The notes under the pieces were generated by a model, which saw only the letters and a list, made by a program, of their open reading frames with translations, was not told the origin of the DNA and did not search any database. This document shows, one piece after another, positions 50,874-60,072 of a DNA stretch of 64,000 bases. Source of the DNA: Parapedobacter koreensis (GTDB lineage Bacteria > Bacteroidota > Bacteroidia > Sphingobacteriales > Sphingobacteriaceae); NCBI RefSeq assembly GCF_900109365.1, contig NZ_FNZR01000002.1, positions 62,001 through 126,000 of the forward strand. The letters are read 5' to 3'. The stretch's first letter is position 1, and every line of letters begins with the position of its first letter. The position numbers were made by a program, and so were the translations under genes.

Positions 50874-52173
50874 TTTCCAAGGGCTTTTTTAGTAACAGCA
50901 TCCTATACAACAATATCAACCCCATTACAAAAAACAGGCCCAAACACAGTGCCGAATAACGGATGTTGTTTGTCACCTGCTCGATGAGCGCAAACGAAAA
51001 CAACCCAATGACGATGGCCACTTTTTCCGTCACATCATAAAAGCTGAAAAACGAAGCGGTGTCTTCCTCTCCCACCGGCAATAACTTGGAATAAGTAGAA
51101 CGAGATAGCGACTGGATACCGCCCATCACCAATCCAACCAAAGCAGCCAGTATATAAAAATGCACCTCGTGGTTGATGTAGAAAGCTGCAACGCATATCA
51201 CTATCCAAATGCAAACCACCAGCATGAGTACTGGCACATTGCCGATAAAACGGGCCAACAATGACATTAAGTATGCGCCCCCTATGGCTACCAACTGGAT
51301 GATTAAAATGGTTCCGATCAGCTTGGGTGCACCGAGGTGGAGTACTTTCTCGCCAAAGGCAGCCGCCACGATCATAACCGTTTGTACACCCATGGCATAA
51401 AAGAAAAAGGCCGGCAAAAATCGCTTGATCTCCGCGATATCTTTTAATCTGTGCCATACGTCCTGCAATTCGGCAAACCCCTTACGCAGGACATGCTTCG
51501 TGACGCGCTGGCCGTTGCGTGTGTTTTGAGGTAATTTACGGAATGGGATCTGGGCAAAACCTATCCACCACAGCCCCACGAGAAAAAAAGAAAGGCGCGG
51601 CGGCAGACTCGGGTCCGTGATACCAAACCACTCGGGCTTAAGCACAAATACAAAACAGATGATCTGTATGGTGACACATCCTACATATCCATATGCAAAT
51701 CCCTGCGCACTTACCCGATCTTGCTGATCTACGGTAGCGATCTGGGGGAGGTACGAGTTGTTGAACAATACGCCGCCTACGTACCCCATAGCAGCCAACG
51801 TAAAGCAAATGATTCCCCATTCAAGGGTTTCGAGCCTGAAGAAAAACAAGCCCATGCAAGCAAATCCGCCGAGATAGGTGAATGCCATCATGAAGGCCTT
51901 TTTATTGCCCTTGAAATCAGCTACCGATGACAATATTGGCAATGCAATGGCCATGAGCAGGTAGGCAAAAGAAAGCGCAAAATTCGACAGGGCGGTATTG
52001 ACCACGTTAAAACCAAAAAAATCCACCCGATCGCCATCGGCCTCTGTATAAGTGATAGCCGTGTAATATGCCGGGAAGATCGTGGAGGTGATGACCAAGT
52101 TATACGCTGAGTTAGCCCAGTCAAACATCGCCCATGCGCGTATAGTGGGCTTGTGGTTTTTAATTGTAGACAT
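50863..52173 (-). CDS. MFS transporter of the UMF1/Atg22-like family
   Basis: This 436-residue protein has about twelve membrane segments and starts with the diagnostic RAWAMFDWANSAYNLVITST (about 13-32). Family features also include GLVMGGIQSLSRSTYSKLLP. Yeast Atg22 releases amino acids from the vacuole; bacterial members have unknown substrates. It opens the second minus-strand unit of the sugar locus, separated from the upstream unit by a terminator. A sugar acid or derivative is a reasonable guess for its cargo. Confidence 0.9.
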   Translation of the reverse strand: MSTIKNHKPTIRAWAMFDWANSAYNLVITSTIFPAYYTAITYTEADGDRVDFFGFNVVNTALSNFALSFAYLLMAIALPILSSVADFKGNKKAFMMAFTYLGGFACMGLFFFRLETLEWGIICFTLAAMGYVGGVLFNNSYLPQIATVDQQDRVSAQGFAYGYVGCVTIQIICFVFVLKPEWFGITDPSLPPRLSFFLVGLWWIGFAQIPFRKLPQNTRNGQRVTKHVLRKGFAELQDVWHRLKDIAEIKRFLPAFFFYAMGVQTVMIVAAAFGEKVLHLGAPKLIGTILIIQLVAIGGAYLMSLLARFIGNVPVLMLVVCIWIVICVAAFYINHEVHFYILAALVGLVMGGIQSLSRSTYSKLLPVGEEDTASFFSFYDVTEKVAIVIGLFSFALIEQVTNNIRYSALCLGLFFVMGLILLYRMLLLKKPLENDR

Positions 52174-52230
52174 CTATAGCTTTGAAAGGGCTAAGATAGG
52201 AAATTGTTGGATTGCAAAAAACTCAACAAT

Positions 52231-52273
52231 AAAAAGGGGGAATCTGGAAAGCTGTCGCTCTCCAAACGCCCCC
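52231..52273 (-). terminator. Rho-independent terminator between the two minus-strand units
   Basis: On the minus strand a stem opens with GGGGG (52273-52269) and closes with CCCCC (52240-52236). An inner, nearly matched stem is GGAGAGC / GCTTTCC. The U tract follows at 52235-52231. It ends the SusCD-isomerase transcript before the MFS gene. Confidence 0.8.
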
Positions 52274-52310
52274 ATCTGCGTGTTTGTATTAACAGGTTAC
52301 TCTTAATTGA

Positions 52311-53300
52311 TTAGGTCATCTCCCGCCCCAGCCGCTCAAGCATCGCCTTGGTCTTGGCAATGCCTTCATCTGCCGGAAGATTATGTCCTTCATACTCAAT
52401 GCCTAAATAGCCGGTGAATCCAGCATCTTTTACCAAGTTCAATATGCGGCCATAGTCAATACTGCTTTCATTGCCTTGCTCATCAAAATCATACGTCTTT
52501 GCGCTCACCCCTTTGGCAAACGGCAATAATTCTTCCGTACCTTTATAACGATCATATTCCTCAAGACATTCGGTGGCTAAATAGGCCTCTATGGTTTGTT
52601 CCAATGGCTCACTCCGCCGGACACAGAAATTGCCGATGTCTGGCAAGGTTCCACAATTGGGCACTCCCACATCCCGCATCACCTTACTCAGCCATGCACC
52701 ATTGGAAGAATACCCGCCGTGGTTTTCCACGACTACGGAAATACCATAATCCTGCGCAAACGAAGCCAACTCCCGCAGGCTCTCCGTGGCACGTTGAGCC
52801 ACGTCGTCGGCCGTCCCTTGCCCTGCGGCGTTTACACGGATGGCATGGCACCCCAAAAATTGAGCTGCCTCTACCCATTTGTAGTGGTTTTCCACTGCCT
52901 GTTTGCGACCAATCACATCAGCATCCCCCAAATCTCCTTCTAAATCGCACATGATGAGCACACTGGTCATACCTTGATCGTCGCATCGGCTTTTCATTTC
53001 CTTAAGATACGCTTGGTCTTCGGCCTTGTCTTTAAAAAACTGATTGACATATTCCACCGCATTTATTCCGAATTTCTCCTTGGCATACCTCGGAAAATCC
53101 AAATGGTCGAGCTGGCCACTGAAAATCGCCCGATTCAATGACCACTCGGCCAACGAAATCTTAAAGAACAACTCATCTTTGCCATCGTCCGCTTTGGTCT
53201 GCTGCCCATCGCAGGAAAACAACGGTAATATGGCCGGGGATGCCACTATAGCAGCAATCCCGGTCCCCATTTCATGAATAAACCTCTTTCGTGATATCAT
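52311..53300 (-). CDS. Exported TIM-barrel lipoprotein (sugar-phosphate isomerase/epimerase-like)
   Basis: This is a 329-residue paralogue of the protein at 49200. The N terminus is Tat-like (ISRKRFIHEMGTGIAAIVAS) but ends in a lipobox-like FSC, so it may be a lipoprotein. The same barrel segments are present: VVVENHGGYSSNG, NCGTLPDIGNF and YLGIEYEGHNL. A roughly 20-residue insert (RRSEPLEQTIEAYLATECLE) distinguishes it. It follows SusD by 9 bp and shares its transcript, so it probably acts on the imported sugar. Confidence 0.85.
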   Translation of the reverse strand: MISRKRFIHEMGTGIAAIVASPAILPLFSCDGQQTKADDGKDELFFKISLAEWSLNRAIFSGQLDHLDFPRYAKEKFGINAVEYVNQFFKDKAEDQAYLKEMKSRCDDQGMTSVLIMCDLEGDLGDADVIGRKQAVENHYKWVEAAQFLGCHAIRVNAAGQGTADDVAQRATESLRELASFAQDYGISVVVENHGGYSSNGAWLSKVMRDVGVPNCGTLPDIGNFCVRRSEPLEQTIEAYLATECLEEYDRYKGTEELLPFAKGVSAKTYDFDEQGNESSIDYGRILNLVKDAGFTGYLGIEYEGHNLPADEGIAKTKAMLERLGREMT

Positions 53301-53309
53301 AATAAGCCA

Positions 53310-55025
53310 TCAATATTCTTCATGTTGTACCAATGCCCCCTGGCTTCGGTCTATCTGCTCCTGGGGGATCGGGAAATACGCGTTCCTTGGCTGGAAAACC
53401 AAATCGCGGTAGGCCGACAACAACTCCCCTTCAAATGTAGCATAGCTTTCCAGTACTTCCTTTGCGATGCCCCAACGAACCAAATCGTAGAAGCGATGGC
53501 CTTCCAGCGCCAGTTCCAATCGACGTTCAAAACGTATGGCATTACGTGCGTAGTCCGCATTGGGAAACGAGGGATAAGGCTGCACGTTGTATGCTGCTGC
53601 CGCTGAACCATTCACTTGTTTGCCCGGCAGCTGGGCTGCCCGCTCACGGATGGCATTCACCATATCCAACGCCGAGCCGAGATCCCCGCCTTCCACGTAG
53701 CATTCAGCAGCCATCAAATACACGTCTGCCAGGCGAATGAGATTAATGTTCAGACCCGTAATTTGCAACGTTCCTTGCACCGCCTGTGTAGAGAATTGAG
53801 ACTGTTCAATCATGTGTTTGACGCCTACGAATGGGCCTGCATAGGCAGGATCCCTGATCCAGCTATCCCCCGGCATCGTACCCCAATCCCGATACGGCAC
53901 ACCTCGGCGGCCAACGGTATAATCCAATCGGGGGTCGAAAGCCAGCGTTTGGTTTACGGCATAATTGGTTTTGGCACTACCCGTCAGCCCGAAATCCGAA
54001 GTATACGCATTTGTACGGTAGCTTCCATCCAACATTGGAAGGCCGGAAGCAGTTACCCGGAAGGCATTGACCAAATCAAATGTGGGCTGGAAAAACCCAC
54101 AGCAATTGACCGGGGCATTGCCGTACAAGCCACCAAGCATATCGCCCACGTTCGCGTTGTCGCCGCTACCATCGGGATTGACCGCATGCTGCACGGCAAA
54201 TATCGATTCCGGCCCGTTTTCGCGGGTGACATCAAAATTGTCCGTAAAGGGCAACGTAGTGATGTCAGGCCTGGCATCCATCACCGCCTCAAATAGCGGC
54301 AGGGCCTCAGCATGGCGGCCGAGGTACAGCAGTACTTTTCCCAAATAAGCCTGTGCGGCTATCCGGTCGACACGGCCAGCCTCTCCAAGGGGCTTGTCCG
54401 GAGACAGGTTGTCTACAGCAAAGCGGAGGTCAGCCTCGATTTGGGGATACACATCCGTATTGTTGGGAATGGTGATTGCATCCGCCGTTTCCGTATTTTC
54501 ATCTACATAAGGGATATCGCGAAACACCCGCTTCAGGAAAAAATAATAATGCGCTCTCAGCATTCGTACCTCGGCGGTAACCTCGGTAGCCCGGGCATCA
54601 CTAAGTTTTTCGCCGGAACCGGACTGCACCGCATTCAGCAGGCGCAATGTATTATTGCACCGGGCGATACCCTCATAGTACCGGCTCCACATAATTGCCA
54701 GGTTGTCATTGGTACTGACGGCTTGGTGCGATTCGATTTGGTTCATATTTGGTTGGTCGCCATTATTACTGCCCTTATGGGCATTATCCGCCGCTACTTC
54801 GCCAAACAACCATTGGCTCGGTGCAGAAGAATAGCTCCCCCACGTTCCGTTCACATTGCCATTCAACAATGCATAAGCCCCCACCAGCGTCGCCTCCACC
54901 CCATCTGGATTTTCCAATTGGGCGGTAATCAATTCACCCTGCGGCACCCGATCCAAAAAATCGCTGCTGCAAGCGGCAAATACACCAACTAATGTAAGAC
55001 AGATGATATTTTTCAACTTTTTCAT
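53310..55025 (-). CDS. SusD/RagB-family outer-membrane lipoprotein
   Basis: This 571-residue protein has a lipobox-like VFAAC, with Cys close to 18, and the SusD start SSDFLDRVPQGELI. The C-terminal region holds NAIRFERRLELALEGHRFYD followed by RWG, the family hallmark, and it ends AYFPIPQEQIDRSQGAL. SusD proteins lid the SusC channel and bind the target glycan or other ligand. It starts 20 bp after SusC. The ligand cannot be read from the sequence. Confidence 0.95.
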   Translation of the reverse strand: MKKLKNIICLTLVGVFAACSSDFLDRVPQGELITAQLENPDGVEATLVGAYALLNGNVNGTWGSYSSAPSQWLFGEVAADNAHKGSNNGDQPNMNQIESHQAVSTNDNLAIMWSRYYEGIARCNNTLRLLNAVQSGSGEKLSDARATEVTAEVRMLRAHYYFFLKRVFRDIPYVDENTETADAITIPNNTDVYPQIEADLRFAVDNLSPDKPLGEAGRVDRIAAQAYLGKVLLYLGRHAEALPLFEAVMDARPDITTLPFTDNFDVTRENGPESIFAVQHAVNPDGSGDNANVGDMLGGLYGNAPVNCCGFFQPTFDLVNAFRVTASGLPMLDGSYRTNAYTSDFGLTGSAKTNYAVNQTLAFDPRLDYTVGRRGVPYRDWGTMPGDSWIRDPAYAGPFVGVKHMIEQSQFSTQAVQGTLQITGLNINLIRLADVYLMAAECYVEGGDLGSALDMVNAIRERAAQLPGKQVNGSAAAAYNVQPYPSFPNADYARNAIRFERRLELALEGHRFYDLVRWGIAKEVLESYATFEGELLSAYRDLVFQPRNAYFPIPQEQIDRSQGALVQHEEY

Positions 55026-55044
55026 TTGTTCGCTCCTTAACATA

Positions 55045-58000
55045 TTAAAACCCTACACTAAGACCTAATAGATATTGCCTACCAACGGGATATACCCCGA
55101 AATCCACACCAAGTGCCGAGAAGGTACTGTTTGTTTGGCTCACCTCGGGATCCAGCCCCGTATAATCCGTAATGGTAAACAGGTTGGTACCGCTTACATA
55201 AAGCCGTAAGTTCCTGATTTTGCCCTGGAACAATTTCCCGGCAGGGAATGTATAGCCTATTTGCAGGTTTTTCATCCGGAAGAAACTCCCGTCCTGCACA
55301 TAATAGCTCGATGAAGCCAACTCAAAGTCGGATGCGCCGCGATAGGGCGAATGGATTGTACCTGAGGGATTCGATGGGCTCCACGTGTCCAGCATGCGTA
55401 CGCTGGCCGAGCCGTCAAACGTGCTGAAGTCCGTGAAATACCGGGTAGCCTCATACAAGTCGTTGCCTTGTGACCCATTGAAAAACATACTGATGTCGAA
55501 ATTTTTGTAGCGGGCACCAAGGCTCAGCGAATACAGAAAGTCTGGGTGGGGATTGCCAATAATCGTCCGGTCAAAGGGATTGATGACACCATCGGGTGTG
55601 CCATCCGGTCCGGAAATATCCGCATATTTGGGACCACCTAACCGGGCACCGTCGTAAGATGGGCTGTTGGTAATATCTTCAGCACTTTGGTAAATACCGG
55701 CCACCTGGTAGCCAAAGAACGACCCGAAGGGTTCCCCCGGCCGCAGGATAGTGGTTTGCAGGCTACGGAAAGTACCATAAAGCTGTTCAGTTACCGAAGG
55801 TGCAAGGGATATCACTTTATTGGTGTACTTCGTGAAATTGGCACCAACGTCAAATTGGAACGGACGGTTGTCTTGTTGTCCATGATGATAATTCAACGAC
55901 AACTCAATTCCACGATTTTCCATGTCACCGATGTTGATGAATGGCGAATTACCTTCTCCCCTTGCTGCGGCAGGAAGCGGAACAGGGTACAACATATCCG
56001 TCGTTTTGCGGGTATACCAGTCAAACGCACCGTCAAACCGACCATCAAGGAGCGTAAAATCCAATCCCAAATTCAATGAATTGACCTGCTCCCATTTTAC
56101 CGAAGGATTGTCATAGGCATTCTGCCAAACGCCAGTCGTGAGCCCAGCACCTTCTGTGGGATAAGATGCCGAAGGGATGGATACTTCGTAGCGGCGCAGA
56201 TATTGGAATCCCGGAATGCGCTGATTGCCAGTAACGCCATAGCCTGCTCGGATCTTCAAGTCTGTCAGCCATGCCGCGTCATCCAGGAACGCCTCTTCCG
56301 AAAGCCGCCATGCTGCACTGGCAGCCGGAAATACGCCATACTTATTTTCGGGTCCGAAATTGGACGAGCCGTCCCGCCTAACCGTAGCACTGAGCAAATA
56401 GCGGTTGTTAAACGAATAATCAGCCCGCCCGAAGATGGAAAACATGGACCAAATACTACCCGAACTCCGGTTGCTGATGTTGGTGGCACCCCGGGATAGG
56501 TAATAGAAATCTAAATTGCCCAACAAAAAGAAGTCGTTCCGAGCACCCCCCAATTCACGCGCATTCGTCCGGATGGCCTCCGTACCGGCCATGACCGTCA
56601 AGTCATGCAGTCCGCCCAGCGTCCGTTTATAGGTCAGCGTGTTCGTCCATGTCCAATCCATGGTAAATCCCTGCCATTCATCCAGGTTATTGGCATTGCT
56701 CCCTTCTGAAAATTCCAGGTTGGGATAGCCGATATTCATGCCATTATAATTCTCATACCGCAAGCCGAAGCTGGTTCGGGCGGTAAGACCAGTCACGATA
56801 TCCACTTCGGTGAATACATTACCAAAGAAGAAATTGCGCCTGCGTTTGTTGTCTTTGGCACGGTACAACATGGCCACGGGATTCTGCGCATTGCCAAGCT
56901 TATCTCCCCGGCTACCCGCGAAGTTGCCCATCTCGTCATAAACGGGTATAATGGTCGGGATGCGGTAAGCGAAACCCAGCGCACTGCCTTCTCCCTGGTA
57001 ATCCCCGGACACGTTGGGATTCACGCCCACGCCGAAAAATTCCTCGTAGCTGTATTGCATGTTTTCCCCAAAACGTAGCCGCTCATTCAATGCGGAGAAC
57101 GTTGTATTCGAACGTACATTGAACCGCTCAAAACCGGTGTGCCTGACGATACCCTGCTGCTCCATATACCCACCGGATATCGAATACGTCGCGGCTTCAC
57201 CACCACCGCTCACATTCAACTGATAGTTTTGAATCGGTGCATTGTGCGTCATTTCTTCAAACCATTGGGTTCCGGCCTGATTGGCCCGTGTGATCTGATA
57301 GAAAGTCCCCGCATCACGACTATAGTTGTAATTGGCCAAGTCTGCATCAGCGGCCGTTACATTATGGCCCGTGGCTGATCCCGCCAATAAATATTCAGGC
57401 AACTGGATGACGCCATTTTCCATGCGATAGTTGCTGCCCGTGGTCTCTGAAGTACCGGGCGTGAAACTGGGGTTGTTTTCAAAAGACTGCCATAGGTAAT
57501 TGGCATACTGCGTCGGGTTCATCATTTCAGGAAATGCTTCCCGCCGGGGATTTTGCGTACCATAGTACATATCCAATGAAATCTGCGGTGCACCCCTGAT
57601 GCCTTTTCTCGTCGTGATGATCACTACCCCGTTATTTGCACGTGCGCCATAAATGGAAGCTGCGGAGGCATCCTTCAGCACCTGCATACTTTCAATATCG
57701 TTTTGATTGAGCCAACTCAGCTTGCCTTCGAAGGGCACCCCATCGATGACATACAGCGGATCGTTGTTATTGATGGTACTGAAGCCCCGGATACGGATCT
57801 GCGGCGTAGCTCCCGGAGCGCCATCACTGATGACCTGAACACCGGTGGCCTTCCCCTGCAAGGATTCGACGGGGCTGGCAACGGGTTGTGCTTTGAGTTG
57901 GTTTACATCAACCACGGCCACAGAGCCGGTCAAATCTTTCACACGTTGCGCGGAATACCCTGTCACCACGACCTCGTCCAGCGTACTGAGCGATGCGTGC

Positions 58001-58584
58001 AACGCGATGCTGTACACATGCTTCACGCTATCTACCCTAAATTCCTGTGTGGCAAAACCGATATAACTTACCTCCACCACTTCGTTGGGATTTACAATCA
58101 GCGAAAACTGACCATTATCATTGGTACTGGTGCCCCTTGTCGTCCCCCTGACCTTCACGGCCGCACCGGAAATGGGTGTGTTATCCTGGCCATTGACAAC
58201 CGTGCCCGTGATGGTAAAATCCTGGGACATGCTGAAAAGCAATATTTTGTCATGCTCAACCTTATAGGTAATTCCAATGGGTTTAAATACGCCCTCAAGC
58301 ACATTCGACAATTCGCCGTGAATGGCTGCGATCTTGATTTTCCTGTTGGCTTTAATCGCCGATGAGCTATATATAAAATGAACCTCCGATTGGCTTTCCA
58401 GGACCTCTATCATCTCTTTTATGGTGATACGCTTGGCAGAAAACGCAATCTTTTTATCCAAAACACCTTGTGCATCCGCTTCCTTAGCATGGGTAGCAAA
58501 TGCGACAGTCAATGTGATAAGGGCATATAAAAAGGTTAGTCTCATCGCTGTTTTGGTTAAAGCAATAATTCGTTCTTTTTTCAT
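55045..58584 (-). CDS. SusC/RagA-family TonB-linked outer-membrane transporter
   Basis: This is a 1179-residue transporter. In order it has a signal peptide, an STN (secretin/TonB short N) domain (about 45-110, IKEMIEVLESQSEVHFIYSS), a carboxypeptidase-regulatory-like domain (about 125-205, TGTVVNGQDNTPISGAAVKV), a plug domain (about 215-330, RIRGFSTINNNDPLYVIDGV) and a beta barrel ending LLGLSVGF. The STN domain implies trans-envelope signalling to the FecR protein encoded just upstream. With SusD it imports a polymer or oligomer using TonB energy. Confidence 0.96.
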   Translation of the reverse strand: MKKERIIALTKTAMRLTFLYALITLTVAFATHAKEADAQGVLDKKIAFSAKRITIKEMIEVLESQSEVHFIYSSSAIKANRKIKIAAIHGELSNVLEGVFKPIGITYKVEHDKILLFSMSQDFTITGTVVNGQDNTPISGAAVKVRGTTRGTSTNDNGQFSLIVNPNEVVEVSYIGFATQEFRVDSVKHVYSIALHASLSTLDEVVVTGYSAQRVKDLTGSVAVVDVNQLKAQPVASPVESLQGKATGVQVISDGAPGATPQIRIRGFSTINNNDPLYVIDGVPFEGKLSWLNQNDIESMQVLKDASAASIYGARANNGVVIITTRKGIRGAPQISLDMYYGTQNPRREAFPEMMNPTQYANYLWQSFENNPSFTPGTSETTGSNYRMENGVIQLPEYLLAGSATGHNVTAADADLANYNYSRDAGTFYQITRANQAGTQWFEEMTHNAPIQNYQLNVSGGGEAATYSISGGYMEQQGIVRHTGFERFNVRSNTTFSALNERLRFGENMQYSYEEFFGVGVNPNVSGDYQGEGSALGFAYRIPTIIPVYDEMGNFAGSRGDKLGNAQNPVAMLYRAKDNKRRRNFFFGNVFTEVDIVTGLTARTSFGLRYENYNGMNIGYPNLEFSEGSNANNLDEWQGFTMDWTWTNTLTYKRTLGGLHDLTVMAGTEAIRTNARELGGARNDFFLLGNLDFYYLSRGATNISNRSSGSIWSMFSIFGRADYSFNNRYLLSATVRRDGSSNFGPENKYGVFPAASAAWRLSEEAFLDDAAWLTDLKIRAGYGVTGNQRIPGFQYLRRYEVSIPSASYPTEGAGLTTGVWQNAYDNPSVKWEQVNSLNLGLDFTLLDGRFDGAFDWYTRKTTDMLYPVPLPAAARGEGNSPFINIGDMENRGIELSLNYHHGQQDNRPFQFDVGANFTKYTNKVISLAPSVTEQLYGTFRSLQTTILRPGEPFGSFFGYQVAGIYQSAEDITNSPSYDGARLGGPKYADISGPDGTPDGVINPFDRTIIGNPHPDFLYSLSLGARYKNFDISMFFNGSQGNDLYEATRYFTDFSTFDGSASVRMLDTWSPSNPSGTIHSPYRGASDFELASSSYYVQDGSFFRMKNLQIGYTFPAGKLFQGKIRNLRLYVSGTNLFTITDYTGLDPEVSQTNSTFSALGVDFGVYPVGRQYLLGLSVGF

Positions 58585-58596
58585 ATTTTTGAAAAA

Positions 58597-58695
58597 TTAT
58601 GGTTCGTTAAACAGATTTTCTTGAACTGTAAATTTTTCCGGAACGCATCGGTGCCGGAAGATGGCCGGCAATACCCCCATATTGCCGGTTTTTTT
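58597..58695 (+). ncRNA. Candidate antisense small RNA opposite the susC leader
   Basis: Plus-strand stem-loop CCGGCAATA (58665-58673) / TATTGCCGG (58680-58688) is followed by seven T (58689-58695). It ends nothing annotated on this strand. A second hairpin, TTCCGG / CCGGAA (58636-58641 and 58654-58659), precedes it. A TAnnTTTG-type box (TATTTTTG, 58584-58591) would start a transcript near 58597, about 100 nt long and fully antisense to the susC leader. The -33 half is absent and the box overlaps the susC start codon, so the promoter is uncertain. Confidence 0.4.
58665..58695 (+). terminator. Orphan plus-strand terminator upstream of susC
   Basis: A 9-bp perfect GC-containing stem with a 6-nt loop and seven T. 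It works only for plus-strand transcription; on the minus strand no T run follows. Neighbouring genes on both sides are minus-strand. Confidence 0.7.
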
Positions 58696-58964
58696 GTGGC
58701 CTTAAGTCTTTGGTTTTTCCATAATCACGTTCATTTAGTTAGCATCATTTGTTCTAATTGGCTACCACGTTTCAGTCGGCTGATCAAAAGACATCACTCA
58801 ACACCTCCGTGACATCGAGGTGCCCTTACTATGCGATGATTTCAATACGGCGGGCAGCAATACTTTTCGATTGCTAATAACTGATTAACAGGTTAAGTTT
58901 TATCGTCTTTCATAATCCAGTATAACATTAGTGTGTTTGGTATAAAAATTTGTGTGTGTTGTGG
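58696..58964. other. Gap between FecR and SusC genes
   Basis: No gene. It contains a 6-bp inverted repeat, CACCTC / GAGGTG (near 58802-58822). The susC promoter should be here, driven by the ECF sigma factor, but I cannot name the box. Confidence 0.4.
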
Positions 58965-60005
58965 TCATTGTTTGTTACGCAAAAAAACAGTCTTGCCCAA
59001 GATTTCATATTGCGTGTTGGTTACTGTACAAATGATATCCAATTGCTTGAATAATCCGATGCCACTGAGATCGCCCGTAAACATAGTCCCCGCGAGGCTG
59101 CTATCTGCTACCACATCCAACGCATAAAGGTCGCTAAGTGTTTTCGCCAATGTTGTCATGGGAACATCTTTAAACGTTTCATGGCGGATGGCATCTACTT
59201 GTGTGCTAATTGGCAATGGGTTTTCCATAACCGTCTCTTCAATAGTTTCCGGCTGTAATACGGCTTTCTGGTTGGTTGTAATGGATGCTTTCTCGGGGAC
59301 AGCGAGGAGCCGTTTTACAAAATTCCGGTTGCCGACATTGTAAAACACATCCACTTTGCCCGAATAAACAATTACTTCGCCTTTGGCATTACCCTTCGGG
59401 GATTTTATCTTAAACTTTGTCCCCAGTACCTTGGTGATCATCCCTTCGTGGAAGACCCAAAACGGATTCTCCAAATTGGCTGCAACCGCAAAAAAAGCGT
59501 CGCCAGACAAACGGACTTCCCTGTTTTTTGCTTTGAAGCGCTTTGGATATTCGAGCACCGCCCCGGGATAAAGTTCAACCAAAGACTCATCGGAAAGAAT
59601 GATATTCATGTGGTGATCCGTATCATTCGTTATCGTTATTACCTGGCCGTCGGACATGGGCTCCGATACAAACGACGGACTAACAGGATAGCAGATAACC
59701 CTGAAATATATAAAGGTACCTGATCCTATGAGGAATATGGCTACCGCAGCAGCGACCAGCCAAAAACGTAAGTACGTTGGTGAGAAACGGGAGGAGTGCA
59801 CGAAACTGCGTTCCGGATGGCTAATATTGATGCCTTCGTGTATTTTATCCCAGATGGCATTTTCGATGGTGTCCAGGTTTTCGGGGTTGATTTCATGCCG
59901 CCCCTCCAACATATCATACCAGTGGTGTACCAACTGCTCTTCGGCAGGTGTACATTGCCCGGCCAGGTACCGCTGCAATAAACGGTGAAAATTCTCCCTA
60001 CTCAT
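58965..60005 (-). CDS. FecR-family anti-sigma factor
   Basis: This is a 346-residue inner-membrane protein. The cytoplasmic N-terminal part (about 1-80) binds the sigma factor; one membrane helix follows (about 81-101, FWLVAAAVAIFLIGSGTFIY). The periplasmic FecR domain has YPGAVLEYPKRFKAKNREVR then LSGDAFFAV. The C-terminal DUF4974-like region (TLAKTLSDLYALDVVADSSL) touches the STN domain of SusC. It holds the sigma factor inactive until SusC binds ligand. Confidence 0.94.
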   Translation of the reverse strand: MSRENFHRLLQRYLAGQCTPAEEQLVHHWYDMLEGRHEINPENLDTIENAIWDKIHEGINISHPERSFVHSSRFSPTYLRFWLVAAAVAIFLIGSGTFIYFRVICYPVSPSFVSEPMSDGQVITITNDTDHHMNIILSDESLVELYPGAVLEYPKRFKAKNREVRLSGDAFFAVAANLENPFWVFHEGMITKVLGTKFKIKSPKGNAKGEVIVYSGKVDVFYNVGNRNFVKRLLAVPEKASITTNQKAVLQPETIEETVMENPLPISTQVDAIRHETFKDVPMTTLAKTLSDLYALDVVADSSLAGTMFTGDLSGIGLFKQLDIICTVTNTQYEILGKTVFLRNKQ

Positions 60006-60072
60006 TCATAAATGTTTATAAACGCTAGCTATATAGGTAAGTCTATTAAAGCGATGTAATCCCTAAATTTTT

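Noticed and set aside
53616-54992. Two 226-codon plus-strand open frames opposite susD
   Set aside because: SusD is clear on the minus strand; these frames have no family features.
57703-58365. 220-codon plus-strand open frame within susC
   Set aside because: It lies fully opposite a clear SusC gene and has no motif or plausible start context; it is a shadow of coding composition.
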